Notes under the pieces: model-generated
The model's input: the letters and a program-made list of their open reading frames with translations, nothing else
Databases searched by the model: none
Told to the model about the DNA's origin: nothing
Shown here: positions 50,083 through 57,880 of the stretch, piece by piece
How positions within the stretch are numbered: position 1 is the stretch's first letter
How the letters are laid out: every line of letters starts with the position of its first letter
Assembly: GCA_907163375.1 (NCBI GenBank)
Contig: CAJQUW010008996.1
Span: 5,001-69,000 of the forward strand
Length of the DNA stretch: 64,000 nucleotides
Source: Prostheceraeus crozeri
Taxonomy: Eukaryota > Platyhelminthes > Polycladida > Euryleptidae
Direction of reading: 5' to 3'
Program-made: the position numbers and the translations under genes

Positions 50083-50088
50083 AATAAA
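50083..50088 (+). terminator. AATAAA signal of the polymerase gene
   Basis: Lies 285 nt after the stop, past the minus-strand signal at 50004-50009. The convergent transcripts would overlap by roughly 80-100 nt. Confidence 0.55.
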
Positions 50089-50103
50089 CATATCACAATG
50101 ACT

Positions 50104-51624
50104 TCACTTTGTTTTCCGAAACACTAACGTTATGAGGGATTTAGTATCTTTCACATGGATGCACTCTTGTAAACCATTGGTAATTTTGATAGCAATAGAG
50201 GGTATAGTTTGTTTGACGACGGGATGATAGAAAATAGATTCAAACATCTTCTCGACTATTCCATATGAAGCGTCTTTATCATGAATGAAATCACGTAAAA
50301 TGTATTCTTTTCTCTCACCAACAGAAATAGGTAGAATCAAATCACTTTGAATGTAAAGGTGCTGTTCATGTTTATCAAGTGTCATTGGTGTTTCTATACC
50401 AATCGTATGCGCAGCAGCAAACACTGTTTGTAGCATTGAAAAACCAAAGAGTTTTTTCAAATTTTTACTCAATTGACATTGAATGTCATCACCCAGTTTC
50501 AGAACAACGCGTTGATTTTCAATTGAAAACGAAATGTGGTGTGTCCTTACATCATATTTACTTTTCATCACATGCTTCAACTTCTGTTGTATATAAGGAT
50601 TTACTACATGAATGAAGCTTTCAACTGTATGATATAGACGCGGCATTATATTGATAGCAACTTTAGATTCTTCATAAGACTGGTAAATTTTCTTGATGCG
50701 ATCGCCATAGATGTCCACCCACCATTCATCATTAACTGAATCAGCTTTAGTGTGATATTCATGAGAAGCATACACCACACCGCTTCCAATAATAGGTGTA
50801 TAATGTCTTACAAAATGATGCAAGGTTGGAGAGAAATAAACTGTAAGTTTGTCATTATATTTCTGAATAACCAACTTATTTTTGTCCGCCATAATTTTTT
50901 CTCCATACTTCTTACCCACAGTCTCATTCCATCGTTTTACTAACTCAATAAGTGATAAAGGTTGAACACCACGCTTTTTCAAAATGATGCGTTCTTCGCA
51001 TTCTACAACATCTTCATCAAATATTTTAAATCTATAATGAAATTTGTTGATTCGATTTGAATAAACTTTTCTAACATTTGCAGTAGCAATTGACGTTAGA
51101 TGTAGTCCATAACCAAAACCAAGATGCGGATAGAATTCACTATCCAACCTCAGCGTAAGACTTTTAGTAAAAGAATGAAAGCGGAGGAACTGTCTCCCAC
51201 TCCAATGATAGATAGTAAACTCATAAGCTTTCTGATTTTTATTCTTCATGATAGAAGTATTACCACTGTTGAATGCCTTAATAATTTTCTCATTCCCAAA
51301 TGGCTCATAAGAATCTGATTTTATCTGAATCCATTCATAGTTCCATTTTCCATCTGATGTTAAATTGTATGGGAACTGGAATGCATTATTCATCGTTATT
51401 CCATCATGGGTGCGAGGAGTCAATATCATTTCTTCCAAATCATTCACATTCTGAATATTGCTATCATAGCAAATACTAGAAACGCCAACCTCCCATTCAC
51501 CTTCTAAATGCAGTGGCCGATTTAATTCTACTCGATAGTCTGATGGTTTATTTTTGGGAAATTTATTCATAGAAGCATTACTGGGCAAGTAGATTAGAAA
51601 CGAGTCCTTATTTTCACTTTCCAT
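50104..51624 (-). CDS. Polinton structural-type protein, WEVG family (paralogue 1)
   Basis: The preferred start is the ATG at 51624 (MESENKDSF), which aligns with the conserved N-terminus; an upstream in-frame ATG at 51654 would add 10 residues. The first 50 residues carry a signature (SFLIYLPSNASMNKFPKN, then LEGEWEVGVSSI) widespread in animal Polinton open frames. The remaining 450 residues are beta-rich with no recognised domain. The neighbour at 51.7-53.1 kb is a paralogue with the same signature. Position beside capsid genes and size suggest a virion surface or fibre component, but that is inference. A TGCAAA motif lies at 51658-51664. Confidence 0.8.
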   Translation of the reverse strand: MESENKDSFLIYLPSNASMNKFPKNKPSDYRVELNRPLHLEGEWEVGVSSICYDSNIQNVNDLEEMILTPRTHDGITMNNAFQFPYNLTSDGKWNYEWIQIKSDSYEPFGNEKIIKAFNSGNTSIMKNKNQKAYEFTIYHWSGRQFLRFHSFTKSLTLRLDSEFYPHLGFGYGLHLTSIATANVRKVYSNRINKFHYRFKIFDEDVVECEERIILKKRGVQPLSLIELVKRWNETVGKKYGEKIMADKNKLVIQKYNDKLTVYFSPTLHHFVRHYTPIIGSGVVYASHEYHTKADSVNDEWWVDIYGDRIKKIYQSYEESKVAINIMPRLYHTVESFIHVVNPYIQQKLKHVMKSKYDVRTHHISFSIENQRVVLKLGDDIQCQLSKNLKKLFGFSMLQTVFAAAHTIGIETPMTLDKHEQHLYIQSDLILPISVGERKEYILRDFIHDKDASYGIVEKMFESIFYHPVVKQTIPSIAIKITNGLQECIHVKDTKSLITLVFRKTK

Positions 51625-51657
51625 ATTATTCACATTGGAAAAATATAATAGCATACT

Positions 51658-51664
51658 TTTGCAT
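51658..51664 (-). promoter_or_regulatory. TGCAAA-type late promoter motif, copy 1
   Basis: ATGCAAA on the minus strand, 34 nt before the start at 51624, followed by an AT-rich TATTATATTTTT. It overlaps the stop of the upstream gene. Confidence 0.5.
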
Positions 51665-53061
51665 TAACTCTTCATTCGGAAATGGAGTGTAATACTTGTC
51701 ACAGCATCTTTATGAAAAGGAATCAACGCACCAGCATCATCATAAATGGCAATATCAATTTGTGGGATGTAGTTTGATTTCAGCTTTGTATAATGCACTT
51801 TCTTGAAAGTATGCTCAGATAAAATACTGCAGCTTTTTGGCTGGTATGGTATCATTGCTAGCAATGGAGCTTCAACATCTCCCACACGTACATCTTCACC
51901 AATATTGGAATATATCTGAAAATAGTTAATACGAAGCGATAGCGACATGTCTGCGCTAGCTTTGGTTACAGTACCACTTTTAAAGATATTTTGATCAAAA
52001 CCCAAAATGTCCATTAGAGTTTTATCCATAATTAGTTCAATACCTTTTCCACTTATAGTGAGAGACAAAGTACCTTCTTTTTCAGAAAATGAAATATGTT
52101 GCTCATTAATCACTTCATTTAAATAATCTACAACCAATTTAACCGAAGTAATAATGCGAGGCATCAACACTCTTGTTTCATGTAAGAAACCACCAAAAGG
52201 CTCTACACACTTTCTGTATAAAGATACGGCCCATTCTGTATCAAATTGATTTGGCCTTTCACATGGTAAATGTTGCATATCAGATTTTCCATGAACAGCT
52301 GCAGAACGATGTCGTAAGAACTGATGAAAATCTTTTGAACAAACTAATACTAGATCATCATCATTTAATTTGCTTATTGCAATATGATTAGATGATTTGA
52401 TATAAGTCAATGTTGCCACTTGTTTACCATCAACTCGAAGGAGATAATTAAATTTCTTCAATAATGTTTCAGGAGTCATGTTTGTCTTTCTTGGCTTAAT
52501 CACAATCTTCTTCACCAACGCCTTCTCATTTCTTGGAATAAGATCTACATAATAAGCTTCCTCTCGATATATTAACTGTTTATGACCACTTATGTGGTAA
52601 TTAACGTTAAAATTATCATAGCTTGTTAAGGCGCTAGCGAGGTAGCCTAAATCATTTCTTAAACTTGCACTTAAACCAACAATCCAATCTTTCTCAACTA
52701 CATGATGTACATAATTATAATCATCATTGTGCGGAGTAAATTGGACAATATGTTTACTCGCTTTATTCAAGAAATCATATATAAACTTTTTACATGATAA
52801 GAGATCTTTCTTTGACCACTGTGGAATGTATACTCGGCACCCCTTTTCACATTGATAAGCAGCTGTACGCCTCATATTAATAGTCATCACCTCATGATCA
52901 AAAGTATAGACACAGTTGCTATAAACAAGTTGAGTGACACCCACTTCCCAATTTCCATTTAGCTGTTGTACATGATCAATGGGAGTAGAAAAGAGTGCAG
53001 CTCGATTACTAGTAAATCTCTTTGTAGCCGCATTGCTACGCAAAATATGATAAAACGACAT
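51664..53061 (-). CDS. Polinton structural-type protein, WEVG family (paralogue 2)
   Basis: The start chosen is the ATG at 53061 (MSFYHILRSNAA), which matches the N-terminal signature of paralogue 1; an in-frame ATG at 53082 is possible. LNGNWEVGVTQLVY repeats the LEGEWEVGVSS element at the same place. The later parts share the pattern of three similar beta-rich blocks, each ending in an FLRHRS- or FVRHY-like motif. The function is unknown; tandem duplication of one structural gene is the simplest history. It is divergent from the plus-strand gene at 53097, with only 35 nt between starts. Confidence 0.8.
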   Translation of the reverse strand: MSFYHILRSNAATKRFTSNRAALFSTPIDHVQQLNGNWEVGVTQLVYSNCVYTFDHEVMTINMRRTAAYQCEKGCRVYIPQWSKKDLLSCKKFIYDFLNKASKHIVQFTPHNDDYNYVHHVVEKDWIVGLSASLRNDLGYLASALTSYDNFNVNYHISGHKQLIYREEAYYVDLIPRNEKALVKKIVIKPRKTNMTPETLLKKFNYLLRVDGKQVATLTYIKSSNHIAISKLNDDDLVLVCSKDFHQFLRHRSAAVHGKSDMQHLPCERPNQFDTEWAVSLYRKCVEPFGGFLHETRVLMPRIITSVKLVVDYLNEVINEQHISFSEKEGTLSLTISGKGIELIMDKTLMDILGFDQNIFKSGTVTKASADMSLSLRINYFQIYSNIGEDVRVGDVEAPLLAMIPYQPKSCSILSEHTFKKVHYTKLKSNYIPQIDIAIYDDAGALIPFHKDAVTSITLHFRMKS

Positions 53062-53083
53062 TTTTATATTGCTAATCTGCAAC

Positions 53084-53090
53084 TTTGCAT
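53084..53090 (-). promoter_or_regulatory. TGCAAA-type late promoter motif, copy 2
   Basis: ATGCAAAGTTG on the minus strand, 23 nt before the ATG at 53061. It sits in the 35 bp gap shared with the divergent plus-strand gene, so one site may serve both. Confidence 0.5.
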
Positions 53091-53096
53091 AACATC

Positions 53097-53453
53097 ATGA
53101 AGACTTGGATTTTGGACTCTCTACAATATATCAGAGTTGATCGTGATGGAAACGTACATTTCAAAAATTCTCATGGTCATATTTCAAGAGGAATTACATT
53201 AACATGGCGACAATTTGTCAACCTCAATGATATCATGAGGGATTTGGAATATTTTGAAACATTAAGATTCATCTCCTTGGGTGATCAAGTTTGGCTTCAA
53301 CATTACAGAAATGAAATTCAAATCTACCATTCTCATTCCGCAAACTGTTTCTCATTTCGCAAATACAATTGGGAGAAGTATAGAAGATATATACATCGCT
53401 CCATCATGACATTTATTCGTCGTGAGTTCATCGCCCTACTATGCAAATCTTAA
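53097..53453 (+). CDS. Small basic Polinton protein, possibly PC4-like (copy A)
   Basis: 118 residues from ATG 53097; an ATG at 53085 is in frame, but 53097 aligns with the start of copy B. It seems to contain the same pattern twice: residues 8-52 (YIRVDRDGNVHFKN, then GITLTWRQFVNLNDIM) and about 60-105 (VWLQHYRNEIQIYHS, then NWEKYRRYIHRSI). Each is strands followed by a helix with Trp. ISRGITLTWRQF is reminiscent of the KGISL..QW motif of the coactivator PC4, a single-stranded-DNA-binding protein. This assignment is weak. It is followed by a frameshifted paralogue and a TBP-like frame on the same strand. Confidence 0.6.
   Translation: MKTWILDSLQYIRVDRDGNVHFKNSHGHISRGITLTWRQFVNLNDIMRDLEYFETLRFISLGDQVWLQHYRNEIQIYHSHSANCFSFRKYNWEKYRRYIHRSIMTFIRREFIALLCKS
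53440..53447 (+). promoter_or_regulatory. ATGCAAAT motif before copy B
   Basis: Plus-strand copy of the TGCAAA motif, 29-36 nt before the ATG at 53476. It overlaps the end of copy A. Confidence 0.4.
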
Positions 53454-53475
53454 TCAGACATGACTACCACACATC

Positions 53476-53927
53476 ATGAGTTGGAAATTAGATTCCCTAC
53501 AACGTATTGAAACGGATCATGATCGAAACGTCTATTTCAAAGATTCAACTGGAAATGTGAGAAGAGAGTTTCTTTATCTTATCGTCATTTTCAATCTCTA
53601 CATCATATCATGAAGGACTTGAAATACTTCTATATGAAAAGACATTCACGTATTGGAAATCGCATCTGGCTGCGCGTCAACAATCGGCGAATTCAACTCT
53701 ATCATTCCCAACTTCATACTAACTTCACATTTCATCAAGGTAGTTGGGAAAAGTATAAAAGGAAGGTACATCGCTCAATTTACTCATTCTTTCATCATGA
53801 AGCGCCATCGCTACACCATCGTCAACATTCTCCGTCGCTTCAGACTCTACACCAAAATCGATCTCACAACATTACACCAAACACCTTCCAAACAGCAAGT
53901 ATTACCCGGGCCGTCCTCAAATGTTAG
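53476..53927 (+). pseudogene. Paralogue of the PC4-like protein (copy B), frameshifted
   Basis: The ATG at 53476 opens a frame closely similar to copy A (SWKLDSLQRIETDHDRNVYF). Near 53568 the similarity moves to another frame, as if one base were lost, and continues with HHIMKDLKYF, RIGNRIWLRVNNRRIQLYHS and SWEKYKRKVHRSI, again matching copy A block by block. The extra C-terminus to 53927 overlaps the TBP-like frame and has no counterpart in copy A, so the real end was probably near 53810. A tandem duplicate with one frameshift. Confidence 0.7.
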
Positions 53928-54343
53928 TGGTGAAGATGAACAATTCACGAAATCTTCAACTCTTCCCAAATGGGACTGTACAGATTCTCGGCGCCCTTTC
54001 TCATTCATCGGCGCAGTCAATGCGCTTAGAGCTACAAAGACTACTACGTCGGATATGGAAGAGGGAGAGGTGTGTGATGTCGAATCTGACTGTGGACAAT
54101 ATGGTGATCTCTACTCAATTGAGTGACAGTCTATCATTTTTGAAGATTCGTACCAGCAGTTACAGTTTGTGTTATGAACCCGAACTTTTTCCTGCAGCTC
54201 TCATTAGTTGTTGGTTACCTGTGCATGTGGCAATCTTTCATAATAGTAAAGTGATCATTACTGGACTAAAATCTCATGTACAAGCAAATATGATCCTAGA
54301 CTATCTCATTGAGTATGTACGTACCCAGCGGATTGTAAAATAA
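53797..54343 (+). pseudogene. TATA-binding-protein-like gene, two repeats, one frameshift
   Basis: Two TBP-type repeats can be read. Repeat 1 begins YTIVNILRRF with KIDLTTLHQ near 53850 in one frame and continues one frame over, from about 53880, to LQLFPNGTVQILGALS. Repeat 2 (54077-54330) starts LTVDNMVIST, contains YEPELFP as in the second repeat of cellular TBP, and ends VAIFHNSKVIITGLKS, matching the IF.SGK.V.TGAK strand of TBP. Spacing of conserved Asn, Tyr and Pro residues across the frame change equals that in TBP, as if one base were inserted near 53880. Cellular TBP nucleates promoter complexes at TATA boxes. An AATAAA overlaps the stop. No host-type N-terminus or intron is seen. Confidence 0.75.
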
Positions 54344-54344
54344 A
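54339..54344 (+). terminator. AATAAA overlapping the stop of the TBP-like gene
   Basis: The TAA stop (54341-54343) lies inside the AATAAA hexamer. The convergent protease gene has the same arrangement at 54369-54374 on the other strand. Confidence 0.6.
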
Positions 54345-54369
54345 AAACAATTTTTCCAACATGATGTTT

Positions 54370-54831
54370 TTATTTCAAATCATGATAGAACTTACAAATC
54401 ATTTTTTCATTAGAGGATGGATTACATGAAAAGTTTTGAATAATAGATGCAAATCGAGATACATGTAAACGTTTTAAGATGAAGTACAGTACAAAAGCAC
54501 CACACGTTGATGAAAGTGGATGTTGTAGTATGCGTTCATTTCGCTGATATTGACGCGTATGTTTTCTCAACCACTGCTGTGTTGGTATATTTGGAGGTTG
54601 AGCAAGAGAGTCAAATAGTTCACCACGTCGGTCTTCTCCAATAAAGATCGCTTTCCAATGCTCACCGCCTAAATTCTGTGAATGAGTGTTTAGCACAATA
54701 AAGATGGGATAGTGATTTACTGCAGGTGGTAAGGTATCGAGTGAATAGACATTATCGAAAGCTTTCAACGTCGCTTCGTCTGCATTACGCTGCACTTTAG
54801 TCTTAATATCGTCAGCAGTCAACCAACTCAT
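54370..54831 (-). CDS. Adenain-like cysteine protease (Polinton PRO)
   Basis: 153 residues. His58 in GGEHWKA, Asp74 in ELFDSLA, Gln103 in ILQHPL and Cys110 in SSTCGAFVLYF reproduce the adenovirus/Ulp1-type catalytic set, including the seven-residue spacing between Gln and Cys typical of adenain. The role expected from the family is processing of capsid and core precursors at Gly-Gly type sites during maturation. The ATG overlaps the stop of the upstream capsid gene by one base (TAATG), so coupled translation is possible. The stop overlaps an AATAAA. The domain is complete and no break is seen. Confidence 0.92.
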   Translation of the reverse strand: MSWLTADDIKTKVQRNADEATLKAFDNVYSLDTLPPAVNHYPIFIVLNTHSQNLGGEHWKAIFIGEDRRGELFDSLAQPPNIPTQQWLRKHTRQYQRNERILQHPLSSTCGAFVLYFILKRLHVSRFASIIQNFSCNPSSNEKMICKFYHDLK

Positions 54832-56108
54832 TAACGATTATACTGAAGAATCACGTCACGATACTTTGTAATTTCAATATTTGAATCGAAGACTGCATAA
54901 ATTAATACATTGATCGTCTCAGGTAGTGTTCTTTTGAATGTCAAATCCAAACGAATGTTATGAGGCACGTTCGCTTGACGATAGGGTGCACTAATATCGC
55001 TGTCAGCAGTCAAATCAAATGCATAAATAGTATATCCACTCTTAAACTCTTTCATAGTCAGTCCGTTGGTGTCATCCGTATTGTAAAAGCCAAAAACATC
55101 CATAAAATCAACATAACTGCGCATAAATTGATCCGAAGCAAAATCTGGTTTGTAGGGTGGACCAGGATGACTCACACCATTTACACGTAAAGCAATTTCA
55201 CTTAACTGATTGTGTTTAAAATTGAAAGGATTCTTCTTTATATTACCATTAAATGCATCATTTTCAACCATTGCCACCATGAGGAGCTTCGGTGCTTCCG
55301 ATGGAAAGAGGCCATCTTTCATGAAACTATTTTGATCTTTCGGAATTGTAAAGGTGAGAAGCTTTGTATGCTGAACGGGGTAAATGGCATTTTGGCGGTT
55401 AAGGCCTTCAGCATGCCCTCTAATGACACTTGGATTCGGTACTACTCGACGAATGTAAAGTGCAATATCTTCCACATGAATTCTAAAATTGTCAACTTTA
55501 GCAAATGCATTCAGCGCAAATTCAGGCTTATTCAATGTCAGCTTGAGTCGCATGCTGGTATGACAGAGTAAAAACTTTGACTGTCTAAAGAAGTCTAAAT
55601 TCAGCGGACCATATATCTGAAATACTCTACTATCTTTAATCATAGCAGATCGCTTTACAAAGCCACTGTTTGTTTCAACATCAAATTTTCCTGCTTCATC
55701 TCTGTACCATCCCATGGCTTCCATATGACTTTTTTGTGCTGCTGGATGAAACTGTGATACATGATTGAAATATGATTTATAGGGATAATCTCTTTGACCA
55801 CCTTCCACTTGCTGCTCTCCAATCGTTAGAGAAACATCACGAAGTAATGTAGTCAATGGTAAATTGTTCAGTCCAACTTTATGTGCATCGTCAATAGCAG
55901 TTCCATCTGCTTGCTGAATTCTAAACCTCAAATCAAGCATCGCATAACTCAAATCTATGTAGTCATCACTACCACCAGGAATAACAAATTCAATGGGGCC
56001 AGCATTCTCAGCTGTTCGAGGATGATAATCTACAATACTTGAACTAAGAATATCTGTCTGTATGGCTTGTTGATCGAACAAACAAAAACCGGAAGTTTTA
56101 CACTCCAT
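54831..56108 (-). CDS. Candidate major capsid protein (double jelly-roll type)
   Basis: 425 residues, rich in predicted beta strands. It carries the conserved Polinton signature near the N-terminus (GPIEFVIPGGSDDYIDLS, about residues 38-55). Later segments are PLNLDFFRQSKFLL, a long IHVEDIALYIRRVVPNPSV stretch, LLTFTIPK, and a C-terminal IYAFDLTADSD with INVLIYAVFDSNIEIT. Its size, its position directly before the protease and its resemblance to a gene conserved across animal Polintons support the capsid role. The fold itself cannot be proved by reading. It is probably the main virion shell protein. No disruption is seen. Confidence 0.8.
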   Translation of the reverse strand: MECKTSGFCLFDQQAIQTDILSSSIVDYHPRTAENAGPIEFVIPGGSDDYIDLSYAMLDLRFRIQQADGTAIDDAHKVGLNNLPLTTLLRDVSLTIGEQQVEGGQRDYPYKSYFNHVSQFHPAAQKSHMEAMGWYRDEAGKFDVETNSGFVKRSAMIKDSRVFQIYGPLNLDFFRQSKFLLCHTSMRLKLTLNKPEFALNAFAKVDNFRIHVEDIALYIRRVVPNPSVIRGHAEGLNRQNAIYPVQHTKLLTFTIPKDQNSFMKDGLFPSEAPKLLMVAMVENDAFNGNIKKNPFNFKHNQLSEIALRVNGVSHPGPPYKPDFASDQFMRSYVDFMDVFGFYNTDDTNGLTMKEFKSGYTIYAFDLTADSDISAPYRQANVPHNIRLDLTFKRTLPETINVLIYAVFDSNIEITKYRDVILQYNR

Positions 56109-56110
56109 GA

Positions 56111-56566
56111 TTAGAAGTTATAGCAGCGTCGTCGTTTAGCGCCTGATGAATGATTAGAGCCTCTGCGACGTTTGCGTGAATGCCTTTTGACTGAAGATCG
56201 CACCTTACCAGCTCCGCGATGTTTCCTCCTTCCTTTATTCATTCGTTTAGGTGATTTCTTTCCTTGAGTAACACCAGCAATGGTCTGCTTCAATGTTTTT
56301 AAACCGCGTTCCTTCCCACGATTCAACAAACTGCTCTTAAAACTTCTACCTCTGGAAAGATCACTAGCAACATCACCAGCAAAGCCAACGGCATTACTTA
56401 AAACATTTCGTTTTAAAGATCTACCGACATTGGATATGAGAGGTGCTACAACAGATTTCAGTGCACCAAGTATGCTACCTCCACGTTGGCGGCGAGCGCC
56501 GATGTAAATTTGTCCTCCGCCACTTACATAGGAGGGTCGTGAATAAAATGAGGCAGTTGGATTCAT
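56111..56566 (-). CDS. Small basic core-type virion protein (Gly-rich N-terminus, Arg/Lys-rich C-terminus)
   Basis: 151 residues. The N-terminus has YVSGGGQIYIGARRQRGGSI, with GG sites of the kind cut by adenain-like proteases, followed by an amphipathic hydrophobic stretch (LGALKSVVAPLI). The C-terminal half is dominated by Arg/Lys (SPKRMNKGRRKHRGAGK and RHSRKRRRGSNH). The layout recalls adenovirus minor capsid/core precursors that lyse membranes or condense DNA. It lies two bases upstream of the capsid gene on the same strand, with a TGCAAA motif 32 nt before its start. The role is inferred from composition and context. Confidence 0.75.
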   Translation of the reverse strand: MNPTASFYSRPSYVSGGGQIYIGARRQRGGSILGALKSVVAPLISNVGRSLKRNVLSNAVGFAGDVASDLSRGRSFKSSLLNRGKERGLKTLKQTIAGVTQGKKSPKRMNKGRRKHRGAGKVRSSVKRHSRKRRRGSNHSSGAKRRRCYNF

Positions 56567-56597
56567 AGCTCAAACCCTAAACATTGTTAGTTACAAC

Positions 56598-56604
56598 TTT
56601 GCAT
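56598..56604 (-). promoter_or_regulatory. TGCAAA-type late promoter motif, copy 3
   Basis: ATGCAAAGTTG on the minus strand, 32 nt before the start at 56566; the first ten bases equal copy 2. Confidence 0.55.
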
Positions 56605-56607
56605 GAA

Positions 56608-57833
56608 TCACTGTCGATCACTTAGATGAAAGATGTCGGCACGACGCATCCAAGAGTTCATACTTGAAGGATAACCAGTCCATTTAACAAGACACCATTC
56701 TTCACCTTGCCGTTTTTTACATCGAATGATTTTCTCTACCAAATATGTTTCACTTTCAGTGACTACCTCAATCTCATCGCGGTAAAAGCTACCCTCAATT
56801 TCTTCATTATCGTAATCTTTCAACTTGTAGGTGGTCGGAGAGTCTTTTTGATTAATCCTTGATACTGTAAATACCTCCTCTGTCCAATTTGGAAGGTACC
56901 CTTTAGCAAAAACACTTTTCACTTTTGAGATACGAACTTTATCGCCAATTTTCACATCACTTTTCACATGAGTGCGTTTACGTTGGAATGATTCGCGCAC
57001 TTTATCTACATTGTCAGCATTTACATCTACTGGTCTGAGTCCAATAGAACGATGGATAGAGTGATTGTAGGCATGGAGTGTATCTTGTAGAACCTTTGTC
57101 CAATTTTGTGTCAAGTTGGCATTAAGATGTCGCCACAAGCGATTTTTTAATGTGCGATTAAAACGTTCAACGAGTGCAGCTTTATAAGCGCTCTTTACAC
57201 TAAACAACTCAATGTCATGCCTCTCAAATAATCTTGTCACATGCTGATTTTCAAACTCTTTTCCTTGATTTGATCACTCTGAATTCTTTTTGGAATGCGA
57301 CCTTCTCGAAAAATTGTTTGGAATGCTTTTGCTACTCCTTTCCCTTCTTTAGTTTTTAAAGGTTGAGCCCACGCATAACGCGAGAAAATATCAATGACGG
57401 TTAAAATAAAATTATTGCCCGAGTTATGTTTTGAAATGGAGGCAACATCGCACAAATCTGCTTGCCACTGTTCATCGATGTCATGAACAATATAATGGCG
57501 GGTGCGGTACTTCTTTTTCGCTTGTGTGTGGAGTGTATAGGTAGCCTGACCCTTTAACCATCGTTTCACTTGTGATTGTGGAAGACCACTCGCTTTTGAT
57601 AATTTCTTGATAGATGCAAATCCTGCCGGATGTTTTACATCATAATAGATTGACTTCAAACGTTCAGTCGATGACGACTGACTCTTTTTCCTCCTTCTCA
57701 TCTTTTTGTTTTCTTCCCTTTCTACATTTACAACAACTGCAGCATTTAGCTTTAGCGGTTTTGCGATCGTGTTCACATTGCTTAGGGGTTTCATTATGAG
57801 AGCTGGCGCAGCAAGTGCAAGTGACAACGACAT
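56608..57833 (-). pseudogene. Polinton integrase with chromodomain, split by one frameshift
   Basis: The upstream frame (57833 to about 57240) has a helix-turn-helix region (residues 73-96), the first catalytic Asp126 in EQWQADLCDV and the second, Asp187, in RIQSDQ. It then runs into a stop about 15 codons later. The downstream frame (from 57240) supplies the catalytic Glu (residue 25, ALVERFNRTLK), an SH3-like C-terminal region (VKIGDKVRISK) and a chromodomain (YLVEKIIRCKK, then WCLVKWTGYPSS, about residues 166-204). The frames differ as if one base were lost near 57265. All three D,D,E residues are present but on different frames. Expected role: insertion of the element, with the chromodomain guiding site choice. 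Confidence 0.9.
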
Positions 57834-57879
57834 TCACCTCTGGCGGCTCATTACATGGCAAGCAACACATCTGCTTCAT
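57664..57879 (-). CDS. Cys-rich small frame overlapping the integrase N-terminus
   Basis: 71 residues with 12 cysteines in the first 56 (MKQMCCLPCN, then TCTCCASSHN, then KCCSCCKCRKG), ending in a Lys/Glu-rich tail. It overlaps the integrase start in another phase and begins 46 nt upstream of it. The density of Cys pairs suggests metal binding. It could be a separate small protein, or a zinc-binding N-terminus of the integrase put out of frame by a second indel. The integrase frame in the overlap (LALAAPALI, then AAVVVNVERE) looks less like a conserved domain than the Cys-rich frame does. Undecided. Confidence 0.45.
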   Translation of the reverse strand: MKQMCCLPCNEPPEVNVVVTCTCCASSHNETPKQCEHDRKTAKAKCCSCCKCRKGRKQKDEKEEKESVVID

Positions 57880-57880
57880 A

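Noticed and set aside
53653-54126. 157-codon frame taken as one independent protein
   Set aside because: Its parts match two different genes in other frames (PC4-like copy B and repeat 1 of the TBP-like gene); the frame as a whole is accidental.
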